Notes: generated from the sequence alone by a model not told the origin. 46,183 nt of DNA from Planctomycetota bacterium (GCA_020848735.1 JADLHO010000058.1:1-46183); one strand, 5' to 3'; shown: positions 1-9,033, counted from the stretch's first letter. Translations and numbers: made by a program.

Positions 1-63
1 CTAGGCGGCGTGAACCTGCCCACCAACGCGGATCGCTCCGGTGCGAGCAAGGGTCGTGCCGGG

Positions 64-879
64 TCACGCGCCGAACACGCCGTGGAACACCCGCACCGCG
101 GGGCCTTCCAGTTCCGCGCGATCCGCGCCGATGCGATGAACGCTCAGCTCGCCACCGCGCAGGCGCACGCGCACGCGGTCGCCCCGCACGGCCCCGACGC
201 GCAGCGCGACCATCGCCGCGGCGACGGCGCCACTGCCGCAGGCCCAGGTCTCGCCCGAACCGCGCTCGAAGGTCCGCTGCACGAGCAGATCCGCGCCGGC
301 GGGGAAGACCATCTCGACGTTCACGCCGTCGGGGAAGCGCGCGTCGCACTGGAGTGCCGGGCCGACGCGGTGCAGCGGTGCGAGCTCGGGATCGGCGTCG
401 ACGAAGATCACCGCGTGCGGATTTCCCACGCCGGCACGCCAGAACGCATGGCTGATGCCGTCGACGACGATGGTCTCCGGCCGATCCGCGACGCTGACCG
501 ACGGCATGCCGACGCGCGCCCCCGTGATCTCGCCGTCGTCATCCCGCTGCACGACGGCAGCGATGACCCCCGCGTCGGTCTCGATCGACATCGCATCGCC
601 GGGCACGCGGCCCGACTCGATGGCGAAGCGCGCGAGGAGCCGCAGGCCGTTGCCGCACATCGCGCCGCGGGAGCCGTCGGCGTTCCACATGTGCATGCGG
701 CAGTCTGCCACGGCACTCGGCGCGAGCACGATGAGGCCGTCGCTGCCGACTCCGAAGCGGCGATCGGCGACGAGGACGGCGGTCGCGGCTCCGCGGTCGA
801 CGAGTTCGGGCGCGGCGAAGCCGTCGACGAGCACGTAGTCGTTGCCGGCGCCGTGCAGCTTGGTGAACGGAAGCGACAT
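64..879 (-). CDS. dapF: Diaminopimelate epimerase
   Basis: Converts LL-2,6-diaminopimelate to the meso form, the precursor of lysine and of peptidoglycan cross-links, in the cytoplasm. At 271 residues it has the usual family length. Both halves of the two-cysteine active site are visible: C75 in the AMCGNG motif and C214 in ETWACGSGA, the general acid/base pair of the PLP-independent epimerase fold. The N-terminal FTKLHGAGNDYV signature is intact and fixes the ATG start at 879. It is the last gene of a minus-strand run, 8 bases after rnhC, so it is probably co-transcribed with it. Nothing unusual is seen. Identification is secure. Confidence 0.97.
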   Translation of the reverse strand: MSLPFTKLHGAGNDYVLVDGFAAPELVDRGAATAVLVADRRFGVGSDGLIVLAPSAVADCRMHMWNADGSRGAMCGNGLRLLARFAIESGRVPGDAMSIETDAGVIAAVVQRDDDGEITGARVGMPSVSVADRPETIVVDGISHAFWRAGVGNPHAVIFVDADPELAPLHRVGPALQCDARFPDGVNVEMVFPAGADLLVQRTFERGSGETWACGSGAVAAAMVALRVGAVRGDRVRVRLRGGELSVHRIGADRAELEGPAVRVFHGVFGA

Positions 880-887
880 CCTGTGCC

Positions 888-1805
888 TCAGGTGCGGATC
901 ACGCGCGACGTGTTCTTGAAGTGGAGCTTCGCGACCTGCGCGAGGAGCGCCTCCCCGCCGATCGCGACGACCCGCCGCGCATCCTCGTCGACGGCGTCTC
1001 CGGCACCCTTGTGGAGTTCGGTTCCGCAGGCGTCGGTGCAGGCCGCAATCCCGTCGAGGAAGGCCGCACGCGCGACGAGGGAGGCTGCGGCGACGGCGAG
1101 GTTGCGCTCGGCACGCGGGACCTGCAGCAGCCGCGGCGCAGCTTCGCGAACGCGGCGCAGCGGCGATGCGACGAAGCGCTCGTCGCCGAAGCGATCGACG
1201 ATCGCGAGCTCGGCATCGTCGTGGCGAGCCGCCAACGCGGCGATCGCACGCGCGTGGAGTTCACCGAGCACCACGTTCACGTTGCGCGCGTCGTTCCAGC
1301 GCGCGTTGTAGTCCGCCGGATCGAGGCGGACGATCTCGTGATCGAGCAGGGATTCGATGCGTCCGGCGAGCATGCGGGCGCGGTCGTCGGACACCACTTT
1401 CGAGTCGCGGATGCCCAGCTTCGTGAGCTCCGCGGCATGCGTCTGGGTCGCGAACACGGCCGCGACGACCAGGGGTCCGAAGTAGTCGCCCTTGCCTGCC
1501 TCGTCGGAGCCGATCAGCGGGACATCGAGAGGCAGATCGGCGTCGCCGGCCTGCGTGCCCTTGCCCTGCGAGGCATCGGCCGCGGTGCCGAGGAAGCGCT
1601 CGACGAAGGTGTCGAGGTTGCGGCCCTGCACGACGAGCTTGCCGCTCGTGTAGCAGGTGAGCACGACGTCGTCGCTCTTCACCTGGAAGCGGGCGTGCGG
1701 CGCGGTCCGCCAGTCGGCGTGCGCCGGGAGCTCCGCGTGCAGGCGGGTTTCGAGCGCGCGTGCCGCGGCGGCGTCGATCGCGAAGACACGCGTCTCGTTC
1801 GCCAT
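888..1805 (-). CDS. rnhC: Ribonuclease HIII
   Basis: Cleaves the RNA strand of RNA-DNA hybrids. This is the HIII class, not HII: it has an N-terminal substrate-binding domain (about residues 35-75, with FQVKSDDVVLTCYTSGKLVVQG) typical of RnhC. The RNase H core follows from residue 97. Its first catalytic acids are D101-E102 in IGSDEAGKGDYFGP, a further acidic site is in IRDSK, and the VDRFGDERF stretch comes later. The C-terminus ends with the expected LHFKNT segment. The length of 305 residues is normal. It lies between a small lipoprotein gene (16-base gap) and dapF (8-base gap), apparently in one operon. Planctomycetes commonly encode HIII, which fits the inferred host. Confidence 0.94.
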   Translation of the reverse strand: MANETRVFAIDAAAARALETRLHAELPAHADWRTAPHARFQVKSDDVVLTCYTSGKLVVQGRNLDTFVERFLGTAADASQGKGTQAGDADLPLDVPLIGSDEAGKGDYFGPLVVAAVFATQTHAAELTKLGIRDSKVVSDDRARMLAGRIESLLDHEIVRLDPADYNARWNDARNVNVVLGELHARAIAALAARHDDAELAIVDRFGDERFVASPLRRVREAAPRLLQVPRAERNLAVAAASLVARAAFLDGIAACTDACGTELHKGAGDAVDEDARRVVAIGGEALLAQVAKLHFKNTSRVIRT

Positions 1806-1821
1806 GGGTCGCGCTGCCCCC

Positions 1822-2157
1822 TCAGCGTTCGACGGTGACCGTCCGTGTCGTCACCGTCAGCGGGAGCAGGAACGGCGTCAGCAGGAGGTCGGTGAACGCG
1901 AACTCCGAGCTGATCCGGTAGCTGCGCGCGTCGTGCGTCATCCGCTGACTGTCGGCTTCGTTCAGCCGGAGCAGGCCGAAGAAGAGATAGAACTGCCGCT
2001 TGCTCTCGCTGCCGACGCCCGACGGTCCGAGCCCCACCGTGTGCTCGTGCCAGACGCAGCCCTGGAGCCCGGTTGCGAGGGAGAGGAAGGACACGACGAG
2101 GGCCGCCCTCGCGACCTTGCCGACCTGACGGAACCGCATGGGTCGAGGTTCTATCAC
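1822..2157 (-). CDS. Small predicted lipoprotein
   Basis: A 111-residue protein (GTG start at 2157) that I cannot assign to a family. The GTG overlaps the acyltransferase stop as GTGA, which suggests translational coupling. An ATG at 2139 would give 105 residues. The N-terminus is a lipoprotein signal: basic MRFRQVGK, a hydrophobic stretch, and a lipobox LQGC about 33 residues in. The mature part has a segment (FYLFFGLLRLN) and a hydrophobic C-terminal portion followed by TTRTVTV. The size and the signal resemble small outer-envelope lipoproteins encoded near envelope genes. Function is unknown. Confidence 0.75.
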   Translation of the reverse strand: MIEPRPMRFRQVGKVARAALVVSFLSLATGLQGCVWHEHTVGLGPSGVGSESKRQFYLFFGLLRLNEADSQRMTHDARSYRISSEFAFTDLLLTPFLLPLTVTTRTVTVER

Positions 2158-2822
2158 GCTCCCCGTTCCTGCTCCGCAGCCGAGATCGGCGCTGCGGCGA
2201 AGACGCTCGCGGCGTCCCGCTCACCGTCGAGCAGCCGTTGGGAGAGCTCCTGCGCGAGTTCGGCGCAGCGCTGTTTGTCGATGCCACGCGGCACGTGGAT
2301 CGGCTCCCCGAGCACGGCGTGGACCCGGCTGAACGGGAGCGGGATCGCGAAGCGGTCCCAGGTGCGGAGGTACTTCGCACGCGCTGCCGCGAACGAGACC
2401 GGCCAGAGCGGCAGACCCGAGAGCGAGGCGAGCTGGATGAGGCCGTCCTCGACCTTGCCGCGCGGCCCGCGCGGCCCGTCGGGCGTGACGATCGTGCGGC
2501 GGCCACGGCAGGTGCGCAGGAGCTCCAGGGCGGCCCGGGCCCCACCGCGGGTGCTGGAGCCGCGCACGGTGTGGAACCCCAGCCGTTGCATCACGCGTGC
2601 GATGGCCTCGCCGTCGCGGTGCGAGCTCACAAGCGCCGCAACATCGCGGTCGCGGAAGCCCCACGCGAACATCAGGATGTTCGCGTGCAGCATCACATAG
2701 AAGCCCGGCTGCTCGATCGTCACCCGTCGTGTGCGACCCCGCCAGGTCGCTCCGAGCAGGCGGATGACCATGGCGCCCAGCCTGCCGATCAGCGCGAACT
2801 GCCAGGGCTTCCTGATCTTCAC
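2154..2822 (-). CDS. DUF374 / lysophospholipid acyltransferase-like protein
   Basis: A 222-residue protein starting at GTG 2822, which overlaps the upstream peptidase stop by four bases (GTGA). A longer upstream reading in this frame is only the shadow of the peptidase gene. The DUF374 signature is clear: LHANILMFAW near residue 50, then SSHRDGEAIARVMQRLGF, RGSSTRGGARA and the diagnostic TPDGPRGPRG block. The end shows FSRVHAVLGEPIHVPRG, as in membrane acyltransferases related to LpxL/PlsC. By family knowledge it should transfer an acyl chain to a lipid A or phospholipid precursor at the inner membrane. The acceptor cannot be told from sequence. Confidence 0.88.
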   Translation of the reverse strand: MKIRKPWQFALIGRLGAMVIRLLGATWRGRTRRVTIEQPGFYVMLHANILMFAWGFRDRDVAALVSSHRDGEAIARVMQRLGFHTVRGSSTRGGARAALELLRTCRGRRTIVTPDGPRGPRGKVEDGLIQLASLSGLPLWPVSFAAARAKYLRTWDRFAIPLPFSRVHAVLGEPIHVPRGIDKQRCAELAQELSQRLLDGERDAASVFAAAPISAAEQERGA

Positions 2823-3865
2823 CTCGGGTCCTCGTCGGGTTCGTCGGATGGCTGGGTCGGGTCCTCGGCGTCCGCGGCGGCCTCGCGCTCGAGCTTCGCC
2901 CGTGCGCGTGCGTCGCGTCGCCAGGCGCGTGCGCCGGCGAACGCCGCCAACACGATTGCACCGATCATCACGTACGAGAAGGAGTTCTCGAGCATGAAGC
3001 GCCACGACGCGCCGGACTCCTCGCGCAGCCAGGTCTGCCAGCGGTCGTACTCGACGAGGATCGGCTCGTTGGTCGTCCGCGCATAGCCGCCGACGAAGCC
3101 ATCCTTGTGGGTCGCCAGGCGGACGCCTTCGCGGATGACCGCCATGCCGCGCGCCCGCACGAGCCACTCGACGAACGAGAAGCTCTGGGCGTACGCGAGG
3201 CGGCGCTCGTACTCGTCGTCGGGGAAGGCGTTCGTCAGGTCGGCGAGCCGGTGCAGGCGGTCGAACTTCGCCGGGACCACGAGGTCGACCTCGCGCGCCT
3301 GGAGGTAGAGGTCGCCGCTGAGCGATTGCGCCAGTCCCTCATGGAGCCAGCGTGGGACCCGCTCGCCGTGGGGGCCCGCGAACTGGTCGAGGAGCACGTG
3401 CGTGAGCTCGTGCGCCAGCACGGTCGCGAGGTCGTCGGGCGGCTGGGGTCGGATCTTGTCGAGCAGCAGGTGGATCTCGTCGCGGTCGAGGCGCGCGAAG
3501 CCCGGCGTTCCGCGATGGAGGCTGCGACCGGACTCGGAGTCGAGCGAGCTCTCGTCCACGTGCAGGATCACGGTGAACGGCGCGTTCGGAGTGCCCGGAA
3601 ACTGCGGGGCGATGCGCTCGAGCGCAGGGGGGAGGAGGCGGAGGACCGCGTCGCGGCTCGCCGGAGGGACGCGCTCGGAAGCGAGCAGCACCCGGTACTC
3701 GGGCTCTCGGGTCTGGCCCGCGGGAGCCTGTGCCCGCGGTCCATGGAGCGTTGCGAGCAGACACGGGAAGACGGCGGCGGCGAGCACCGTCGACGTGCGT
3801 CGTCCCGGGCCGCTCGTCCGACTACGCTGGCCGGACCACCCGTTTCGATCGGAAGCCAAAGACAT
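2819..3865 (-). CDS. Secreted MA-type (gluzincin) metallopeptidase with C-terminal membrane anchor
   Basis: A predicted exported zinc peptidase of about 348 residues. An N-terminal hydrophobic segment (TVLAAAVFPCLLATLHG) ends in an AQA-type cleavage site near residue 47. The catalytic HExxH is H152-E153...H156 (AHELTHVLLDQ). The likely third zinc ligand is E176 in PRWLHEGLAQ, the arrangement of the peptidase MA-like family. A membrane segment (SYVMIGAIVLAAFAGA) lies near residue 310 and is followed by a charged tail rich in Arg, then Glu/Asp. The start is uncertain. ATG 3865 shares its bases with the divergent ATG 3864, and an ATG at 3880 is also open. It heads the operon leading to dapF. The substrate is unknown. 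Confidence 0.82.
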   Translation of the reverse strand: MSLASDRNGWSGQRSRTSGPGRRTSTVLAAAVFPCLLATLHGPRAQAPAGQTREPEYRVLLASERVPPASRDAVLRLLPPALERIAPQFPGTPNAPFTVILHVDESSLDSESGRSLHRGTPGFARLDRDEIHLLLDKIRPQPPDDLATVLAHELTHVLLDQFAGPHGERVPRWLHEGLAQSLSGDLYLQAREVDLVVPAKFDRLHRLADLTNAFPDDEYERRLAYAQSFSFVEWLVRARGMAVIREGVRLATHKDGFVGGYARTTNEPILVEYDRWQTWLREESGASWRFMLENSFSYVMIGAIVLAAFAGARAWRRDARARAKLEREAAADAEDPTQPSDEPDEDPR

Positions 3866-4256
3866 GCACGCCTCAGTCAAGCTCGTGATCGCCTGCGGCG
3901 CGTTCGCCGCGGTCTTGCCCCTGCTCGCGATGCAGGACCCGCAGGGCGCCCAGAGCAGCCAGATCTCGCGGAGCGACCCGTTCCATCAGGAGTCGACCTG
4001 GTCGTTCACGGTGTTGCAGTACACCAACGCGCGCGGCGACGTGGTCGAGGTGCCGGCCCGCAACCTGTCGAAGATCTGGCTCCTCAAGGACGAGGACGGC
4101 GATCTCCGGATGGAGATCCTCTACCAGAACCGCGATTACTCGTCGCTCGCCATCCGCGACTTCAGCGTCATCCGCAGCTCGCCTTCGGCGGTCGCCGTCG
4201 ACGTGCCGATCGTGCGCACGACGATCTCGGGGATGGCCTTCCCCGAGATGAAGTGA
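3864..4256 (+). CDS. Small secreted protein of unknown function
   Basis: A 130-residue protein that I do not recognise. ATG 3864 is followed by a good signal peptide (MHASVKLVIACGAFAAVLPLLAMQ, with likely cleavage just after it). The rest is soluble and mixed alpha/beta in composition, with a segment VEVPARNLSKIWLLKDEDGDLRMEILYQNRDYSSLAI. Reading upstream in the same frame only shadows the opposite-strand peptidase. Its ATG overlaps that of the divergent peptidase in a CATG, so one of the two starts may be misplaced. It ends 20 bases before the convergent PIG-L gene. Probably periplasmic or envelope-associated. Confidence 0.72.
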   Translation: MHASVKLVIACGAFAAVLPLLAMQDPQGAQSSQISRSDPFHQESTWSFTVLQYTNARGDVVEVPARNLSKIWLLKDEDGDLRMEILYQNRDYSSLAIRDFSVIRSSPSAVAVDVPIVRTTISGMAFPEMK

Positions 4257-4276
4257 GTCGAGCCGCGTGACTCCGC

Positions 4277-6724
4277 TCAACCGCGCCGATGCGTGACGAG
4301 GTTGGCGAGCAGGCGGCAGGCGCCGAGATGCAGGTTCTTGAGCTGCCGGTGCAGGGCGAGAGCGCAATAGACGAACTCCCCGCGCCCCGTGTGAGCGATG
4401 AGGAGTGCGCCTGCCTCTTCGGGTTGACCGGGGTCGCGGAACGCGATCGGCGTCTCGTAGGACGGATCCCACGTCGATGCGAAGTACAGGCCGCGCTCGT
4501 GGGTCCAGCCGTCCCAGTCGGTCGGGCGGATCACGTTCGGCGAGCTCAGCAGCGGATGGTCCGGTAGCAGCACGCGGACCGGCGCGTCTTCCGCCGTGAC
4601 GCGACCCTTGCCGATGCGCAGCTCCTGACCGACCGGCCAGAAGCGCTGGCCGGTGGACTCGACGTCGAGTTCGCTGTCCTTGTGGTAGAGGAGGACGAGT
4701 CGCCCACCGTCGGTCGCGAACTGGACCAGTCGGGCGAGCTCCGCACGGGCGATCGGTCGCTTGGTGAGCGCGCGGACGTCGACGAGGATCGTGTCGAAGT
4801 CGTCGAGTCGGCGCGTCGGCAGCACCTCGTCGCCGAGCATCTCGAGTCGGCACCCGAGCTGGGACAGCACGGTGCGGGTCGCATCGTCGACTCCCGCGAT
4901 GAGTCCGACGCGCAGCTCGCGCGGCAACTCGACCTCGATGCGGTGCGCGGCGATGCGCACCGCGGTCGACCCGACGCGTGCGCGGATGACCTGCGGGCCG
5001 AGGCGGGCGTCGGCGGGGACGCGCAGTGCGAACAGGAACGCGGCTTCCGTCGCGCGCGAGAGATCGACGTCGACAGCCGCCGGCACGATCTCGTACCCGG
5101 CGGGCGCGTCGAAGCTGAGGCGTTCGCGCAGCGGGAGCGTCGAGTTGCGGCGCACGCGGACGCTGAAGTCCACGCTGGTCGAACCCGAGGGCAACACGAG
5201 GGCCCCCGGTCGCGTGAGGATCTCGAGCGGCGCTCGCACGGCGAGCGGGAGTTCGAGTGGGAACGTCAGGGCGGCGGCGGCGGGGTCGCTGCCGGCGAAG
5301 CGCAGCTCGAGCGCGCAGTTCAGCGGCATCGCGAAGCGCTCGCGGCGGAAGAGCCCGGCGAACGGGTCGTCGCGCAGGGCGTCGGGGGGCACCGCGAGTT
5401 CGGCATCGATGTACCAGGGTTGCTGCTGGCGGAGCTCGGCGCCTCGGACCTCGCGAAGGGTGCCGCGGTGGGTCGAGAGCACGGCGCTCATCAGCGGCGC
5501 GGGCTGCGAGCTCGAGAGCTCCACGCGGAAGCGGATCGTCTCGCCCGGCACCACGACCGGGCGCTCGGTCAAGACCGTGGCGCGGATCCCGGCAGCGTGG
5601 AGCGCGACGCGCGCGAGCGCCTCGCTGCGGCGACCGGCTCGCACCGCGAGATCGATGGCGGTCGACGTCGTGAGTCGTGCGAGCCGCGCGCGCAGCGCCA
5701 GGGCACGGGTCGCGAGCAGGGGGCGGTTCGAGATGGCGGCCGGCAGCTCGGAATCGAAGCGAGCGCGGAGTTCGTCGACTTCGCTCCGCGACGTCGACGC
5801 CTCGTTCGCGAGGTCGAGGAAGAGGTCGGGCAGGCCTTCGTAGAGGCTGCGCGAGCCGTTGGTCGCGGGCCCGAGGCCGACGAAGCGATTCGCGCCCGTG
5901 AAGAACTCGGCACGGCTCCGGATCGGCGCCTGGCTGCGATGGGCGGCGACCAGCGCCGCATACGCGATCTCGACGTAGGGGCGACCGAGATCGGGATCGA
6001 CCTCGCTCGCGGGCAGCTCGAACCAGGGCTCCTCGCCGGGCGCCGCTCCGCGGAATGCACGCGTGATGCGCACGGGCTCGAGGCCCTCGGTCCGGAACTC
6101 CTGGTCGCCGGCGAGCGCGATCGCGTCCGGCAACACCTCGACGAGGGCGAGGTCGTGGCCGTGTGTCTCGCCCGGGTGATGCGTCGTCAGCACGACGTCG
6201 GGGCGGATGCGTCGCAGGGTCCGCGCGAGTTCGCGAACGGTCGCCGACCGGCCCCAACGATCGAAGGCTTCGGCGGCGCTTCGACAGAACCCGGCGTCGG
6301 CGCGGTTGACGTAGTGGACCTCGGCACCGAGCGAGCGCGCGCAGGCTTCGGTCTCGAGAGTGCGGAGCGCGGCGAGCGCATCACCGACTTCGGGGCCTTC
6401 GTTGTTCTGGCCACCTTCGCCGCGCGTCATCAGGACCACGGCCACGCGGTACCCCTCGTCGCGGCGCAGGTAGGTCGCGGGCAGCACGTATTGGTCGTCG
6501 GGGTGCGAGGCGACGATCGCGACGCACTGGTCGTTGCGTGCGTCGCGGAGCGCCTGAACGAGTCCGAGGTGCCCGCCTTCCTCGACCTCGCAGGCGGGCC
6601 CGAGCCGCGCCAGGGCCACGAGACGATCCGTGAGCGGATCCTGCGCGAGGAGCGACGTCGCGAGCGCGCTGCAGGCGGCGAGGATCGTCGACCACGGTCG
6701 CGGGAGGCGCGCTTGGTGCGTCAT
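4277..6724 (-). CDS. Secreted PIG-L (LmbE-like) deacetylase with large C-terminal extension
   Basis: An 815-residue exported protein. ATG 6724 precedes a signal peptide (WSTILAACSALATSLLAQ). The PIG-L/LmbE N-acetylglucosaminyl deacetylase domain follows at about residues 65-250. The zinc and base motif is HPDD at H74, D76 and D77, and a later THGHD block supplies the third metal ligand. The residue after HPDD is Q rather than the common E. After the catalytic domain come beta-rich, probably Ig/NEW3-like segments (about 430-620). The C-terminus (about 620-810, starting LRVGLIAGVDDATRTVL) resembles a glutamine-amidotransferase-like sugar-associated fold. Similar multidomain PIG-L proteins are common in Bacteroidetes and Planctomycetes. 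Likely role: deacetylation of an N-acetylated sugar in the periplasm. The substrate is unknown. Confidence 0.86.
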   Translation of the reverse strand: MTHQARLPRPWSTILAACSALATSLLAQDPLTDRLVALARLGPACEVEEGGHLGLVQALRDARNDQCVAIVASHPDDQYVLPATYLRRDEGYRVAVVLMTRGEGGQNNEGPEVGDALAALRTLETEACARSLGAEVHYVNRADAGFCRSAAEAFDRWGRSATVRELARTLRRIRPDVVLTTHHPGETHGHDLALVEVLPDAIALAGDQEFRTEGLEPVRITRAFRGAAPGEEPWFELPASEVDPDLGRPYVEIAYAALVAAHRSQAPIRSRAEFFTGANRFVGLGPATNGSRSLYEGLPDLFLDLANEASTSRSEVDELRARFDSELPAAISNRPLLATRALALRARLARLTTSTAIDLAVRAGRRSEALARVALHAAGIRATVLTERPVVVPGETIRFRVELSSSQPAPLMSAVLSTHRGTLREVRGAELRQQQPWYIDAELAVPPDALRDDPFAGLFRRERFAMPLNCALELRFAGSDPAAAALTFPLELPLAVRAPLEILTRPGALVLPSGSTSVDFSVRVRRNSTLPLRERLSFDAPAGYEIVPAAVDVDLSRATEAAFLFALRVPADARLGPQVIRARVGSTAVRIAAHRIEVELPRELRVGLIAGVDDATRTVLSQLGCRLEMLGDEVLPTRRLDDFDTILVDVRALTKRPIARAELARLVQFATDGGRLVLLYHKDSELDVESTGQRFWPVGQELRIGKGRVTAEDAPVRVLLPDHPLLSSPNVIRPTDWDGWTHERGLYFASTWDPSYETPIAFRDPGQPEEAGALLIAHTGRGEFVYCALALHRQLKNLHLGACRLLANLVTHRRG

Positions 6725-6811
6725 GGCTGCGGACGAGCGGGCGGATGGTAGCGCGCGCCTGGCCGCGCGGGCGTGTGGCTCATCGGTCGTGCCACTCCCC
6801 CCGAAACGCAA

Positions 6812-6846
6812 ACGCCTCGCGGCGCGGGTCACGCGGCGCGAGGCGT
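6812..6846 (-). terminator. Hairpin terminator candidate after the DUF3352-like gene
   Basis: Ten-base perfect inverted repeat (ACGCCTCGCG and CGCGAGGCGT) around a 15-base loop, starting 21 bases after the minus-strand stop at 6867. The following minus-strand sequence is TTGCGTTTCGG, a weak T-rich tract. It would separate this gene from the PIG-L gene downstream. Confidence 0.6.
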
Positions 6847-6866
6847 CGGGAGGATCCGGACGGGGA

Positions 6867-8798
6867 TCAGCGGCGGAACATGCCGGCATCGCCGCGGACG
6901 GCGAGCACGGCACCGGCCCCACCGAGGATGGCGGCGCCGAGCATGACGACCATCTCGGGCCCGAACGGGCTCACCGAGTGCGAGGTGACGCCATCGTTGC
7001 CGTCGAGCGACCACGAGCACGCGCCGAAGAGGTGCTTCGTGATCGTGCTCGACTCCGGCAGCAGCGCCGGGTCGATCGGCACCGTCTCATCGAACGGGAT
7101 GAGCGCCATCAGACCGGAGAGGATCTGGTAGTAGCCGTCGAACTGCGTCTTCCAATCGGTGAACGAGAGGCTCGTCGCCTGGGCCGGGATCTGCTCGATG
7201 TAGGCCTTGAACTCGGCGTTGCTGCGGATGTCGCCCGCCGGGTCGTCGGCGCGGTCCATGCGCTCGGACGCGCGACGCACGTCGGAGGTCGAGAGGCCGC
7301 CGACCAGATAGCCACCCTTGAACGCGAAGGTCGGGGTGAACATCTGGAAGGGGTTCATGCCGCCGAACTGATCGAGGTCGTCCATGCGGACCTGCACCTG
7401 CCAGTAGGTCGTGCCACGGCGCTCGACCTTGTCGACACCGACGACACCGCGCGAGAGCGCCGCGAGCTTCTGCAGGGACTTGATGAGGCCCTCCTGGTTG
7501 TTGACCTTCACGATGAAGGCCATCTCCGGGAGGCCGGTCATGCTCGCCATCGGCATCGACCACGTGACGATCTCATCGCCGAGAGCGCCGAACACGTCCT
7601 TCTCGAGCGAGAGCTCGAGCTGCTGCTCGAGCTGCTGCAGCTGGCCGAGCGCCATCTTGGCGAGGTTCTCGTCGTAGGCCTCGAGCGCACCGACGAGCGA
7701 GCCGTAGACGCCACCGAGCGACATGCGCGAGGCCGAGAAGCTCACGGCATCCTTCGGAACCCAACGGAGGAAGCCCATGTCGAGGGGCTTGGAGACGCCC
7801 GCGGTGAAGCCCTGACGGGCGTCGGCCGGCATGGAGACGAACGAGTCCGCCACGGCGCGATCGCCGCGGTAGTGCCAGGTCGCGCCGATCGCGTCGAAGG
7901 AGCGCAGGCCGAGCGCCGTGATGGCGCGCTCGATGCCTTCGACGTTGATCATCGGCGGGAAGTCGGGCGCGTGCTCGCGAGCGAGGCGGAGCGTGTTGCC
8001 CATGAAGTCGAAGAGGGCACCCGGGCGGAGGTAGAACTCCAATTCGGTGCCGTGGTAGTCGAGCTTCGTCGAGGTGCGCAGGAAGTTCGCGGACTTCGCC
8101 AGCGTGTCGCTGGAAGAGGTGCTGCCCGCCTTCGCGCCGAGGTTCGCGAGGATCGACTGGGTGTCGCCGACGAGCGTCGAGAGGACGATGCCGTTGCCGA
8201 CGAACGCGACGTCGAGGCCCATCGGGAAGTCGGGCATCTCCGACGCGCGAAGCATGGTGATCTTCGCGCCGGCGAGCTCCTTCGTCTCGACCTGGATCTC
8301 GTTGCCGGCCTCGGCCTGCAGCATCGCGAGGCCGGTGTTGATCACGTTCTGCCAGATCGCGGCGCTGTCACCGAAATCGAGGTGCACCACGACTCCGAAC
8401 TTCGGCAGCGGCTCCGTCATGCCCTCGCGCATCTCGAGGCCCATCTGCGTGACGGCGAACGCCACGCTGTGGATGCGCATCTTCACCAGGTCGTCCGGGT
8501 TGAAGGGCAGCATCCCCTGCTTGTGCGCCTCGCGGGCCTGCTCGAGGCCCTGGCTCCACTGCTGCTCCACCAGGTTCATCACCGGGGTGAAGAAGTCCTG
8601 AACCTGCGGTTCGCGCCAGATCTTCGCGAGCGCCGTCTGCTGGAACTCCTCGATGGTCGAGTCGAGGTCCGGCATCGACAGGTACATCAGCGTGTCTTGG
8701 GGGAGGGCCCGCGCGAGCGGACCCTGCGCCCGCGGCGCCGCCGACAGGAGAAGTGCGGCCGGGGCGAGCGCGGCGGCCAGGAAGGTGCGTGCGATCAT
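6867..8798 (-). CDS. Exported DUF3352-like protein of unknown function
   Basis: A 643-residue protein. ATG 8798 opens a signal peptide (MIARTFLAAALAPAALLLSA, cleavage near PRAQG); upstream codons are low-complexity read-through. The mature protein starts ALPQDTLMYLSMPDLDSTIEEF, the type of opening seen in planctomycete DUF3352-like proteins (a statement that the gene product has a level of some quantity per 'LPxDTxxxxxxPD'). I recognise no catalytic motif. A coiled-coil candidate (LGQLQQLEQQLELSLEKD) lies in the middle. The C-terminus is a transmembrane segment (MVVMLGAAILGGAGAVLAV) followed by a short basic tail, so it is probably anchored facing the periplasm. It has its own downstream terminator and a 235-base upstream gap, so it is likely monocistronic. 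Confidence 0.8.
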   Translation of the reverse strand: MIARTFLAAALAPAALLLSAAPRAQGPLARALPQDTLMYLSMPDLDSTIEEFQQTALAKIWREPQVQDFFTPVMNLVEQQWSQGLEQAREAHKQGMLPFNPDDLVKMRIHSVAFAVTQMGLEMREGMTEPLPKFGVVVHLDFGDSAAIWQNVINTGLAMLQAEAGNEIQVETKELAGAKITMLRASEMPDFPMGLDVAFVGNGIVLSTLVGDTQSILANLGAKAGSTSSSDTLAKSANFLRTSTKLDYHGTELEFYLRPGALFDFMGNTLRLAREHAPDFPPMINVEGIERAITALGLRSFDAIGATWHYRGDRAVADSFVSMPADARQGFTAGVSKPLDMGFLRWVPKDAVSFSASRMSLGGVYGSLVGALEAYDENLAKMALGQLQQLEQQLELSLEKDVFGALGDEIVTWSMPMASMTGLPEMAFIVKVNNQEGLIKSLQKLAALSRGVVGVDKVERRGTTYWQVQVRMDDLDQFGGMNPFQMFTPTFAFKGGYLVGGLSTSDVRRASERMDRADDPAGDIRSNAEFKAYIEQIPAQATSLSFTDWKTQFDGYYQILSGLMALIPFDETVPIDPALLPESSTITKHLFGACSWSLDGNDGVTSHSVSPFGPEMVVMLGAAILGGAGAVLAVRGDAGMFRR

Positions 8799-8995
8799 CT
8801 GCTTGGGTTCGGGTGGGAAACGGCGGGAGCCGCCTGGTGCGCGGGGACGGTGCGACCGGACGGCTCTCGGCCGGCCAAGGTGGCCGCGTGGTCCCCGAGT
8901 CTGTCGAAAGGGTGTCCCGGGACGCTCCGGTGGGGTGACGGACGCGTAGCGGCGCCTCCGGAGCGCGTGCGGGAATCTCCGCAAGTCGCTTCTCA

Positions 8996-9018
8996 GGAGG
9001 AGCTTGGAGTGCTCCTCC
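8996..9018 (-). terminator. Hairpin after the gene at 9034-10401
   Basis: Eight-base inverted repeat GGAGGAGC/GCTCCTCC with a 7-base loop, beginning 16 bases after the minus-strand stop at 9034. No T-run follows, so termination is inferred only from position and stem strength. Confidence 0.42.
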
Positions 9019-9033
9019 CGGATTCGGTCGGGC

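Noticed and set aside
1..63. Minus-strand coding fragment beyond the dapF stop
   Set aside because: Only about 60 bases, with no ATG and no recognisable residues. TTG-initiated reading is possible but unsupported.
10..1838. Long plus-strand open frames opposite dapF and rnhC
   Set aside because: They mirror the real minus-strand genes, are rich in Arg/Ala/Gly, and have no recognisable domain; typical of high-GC DNA.
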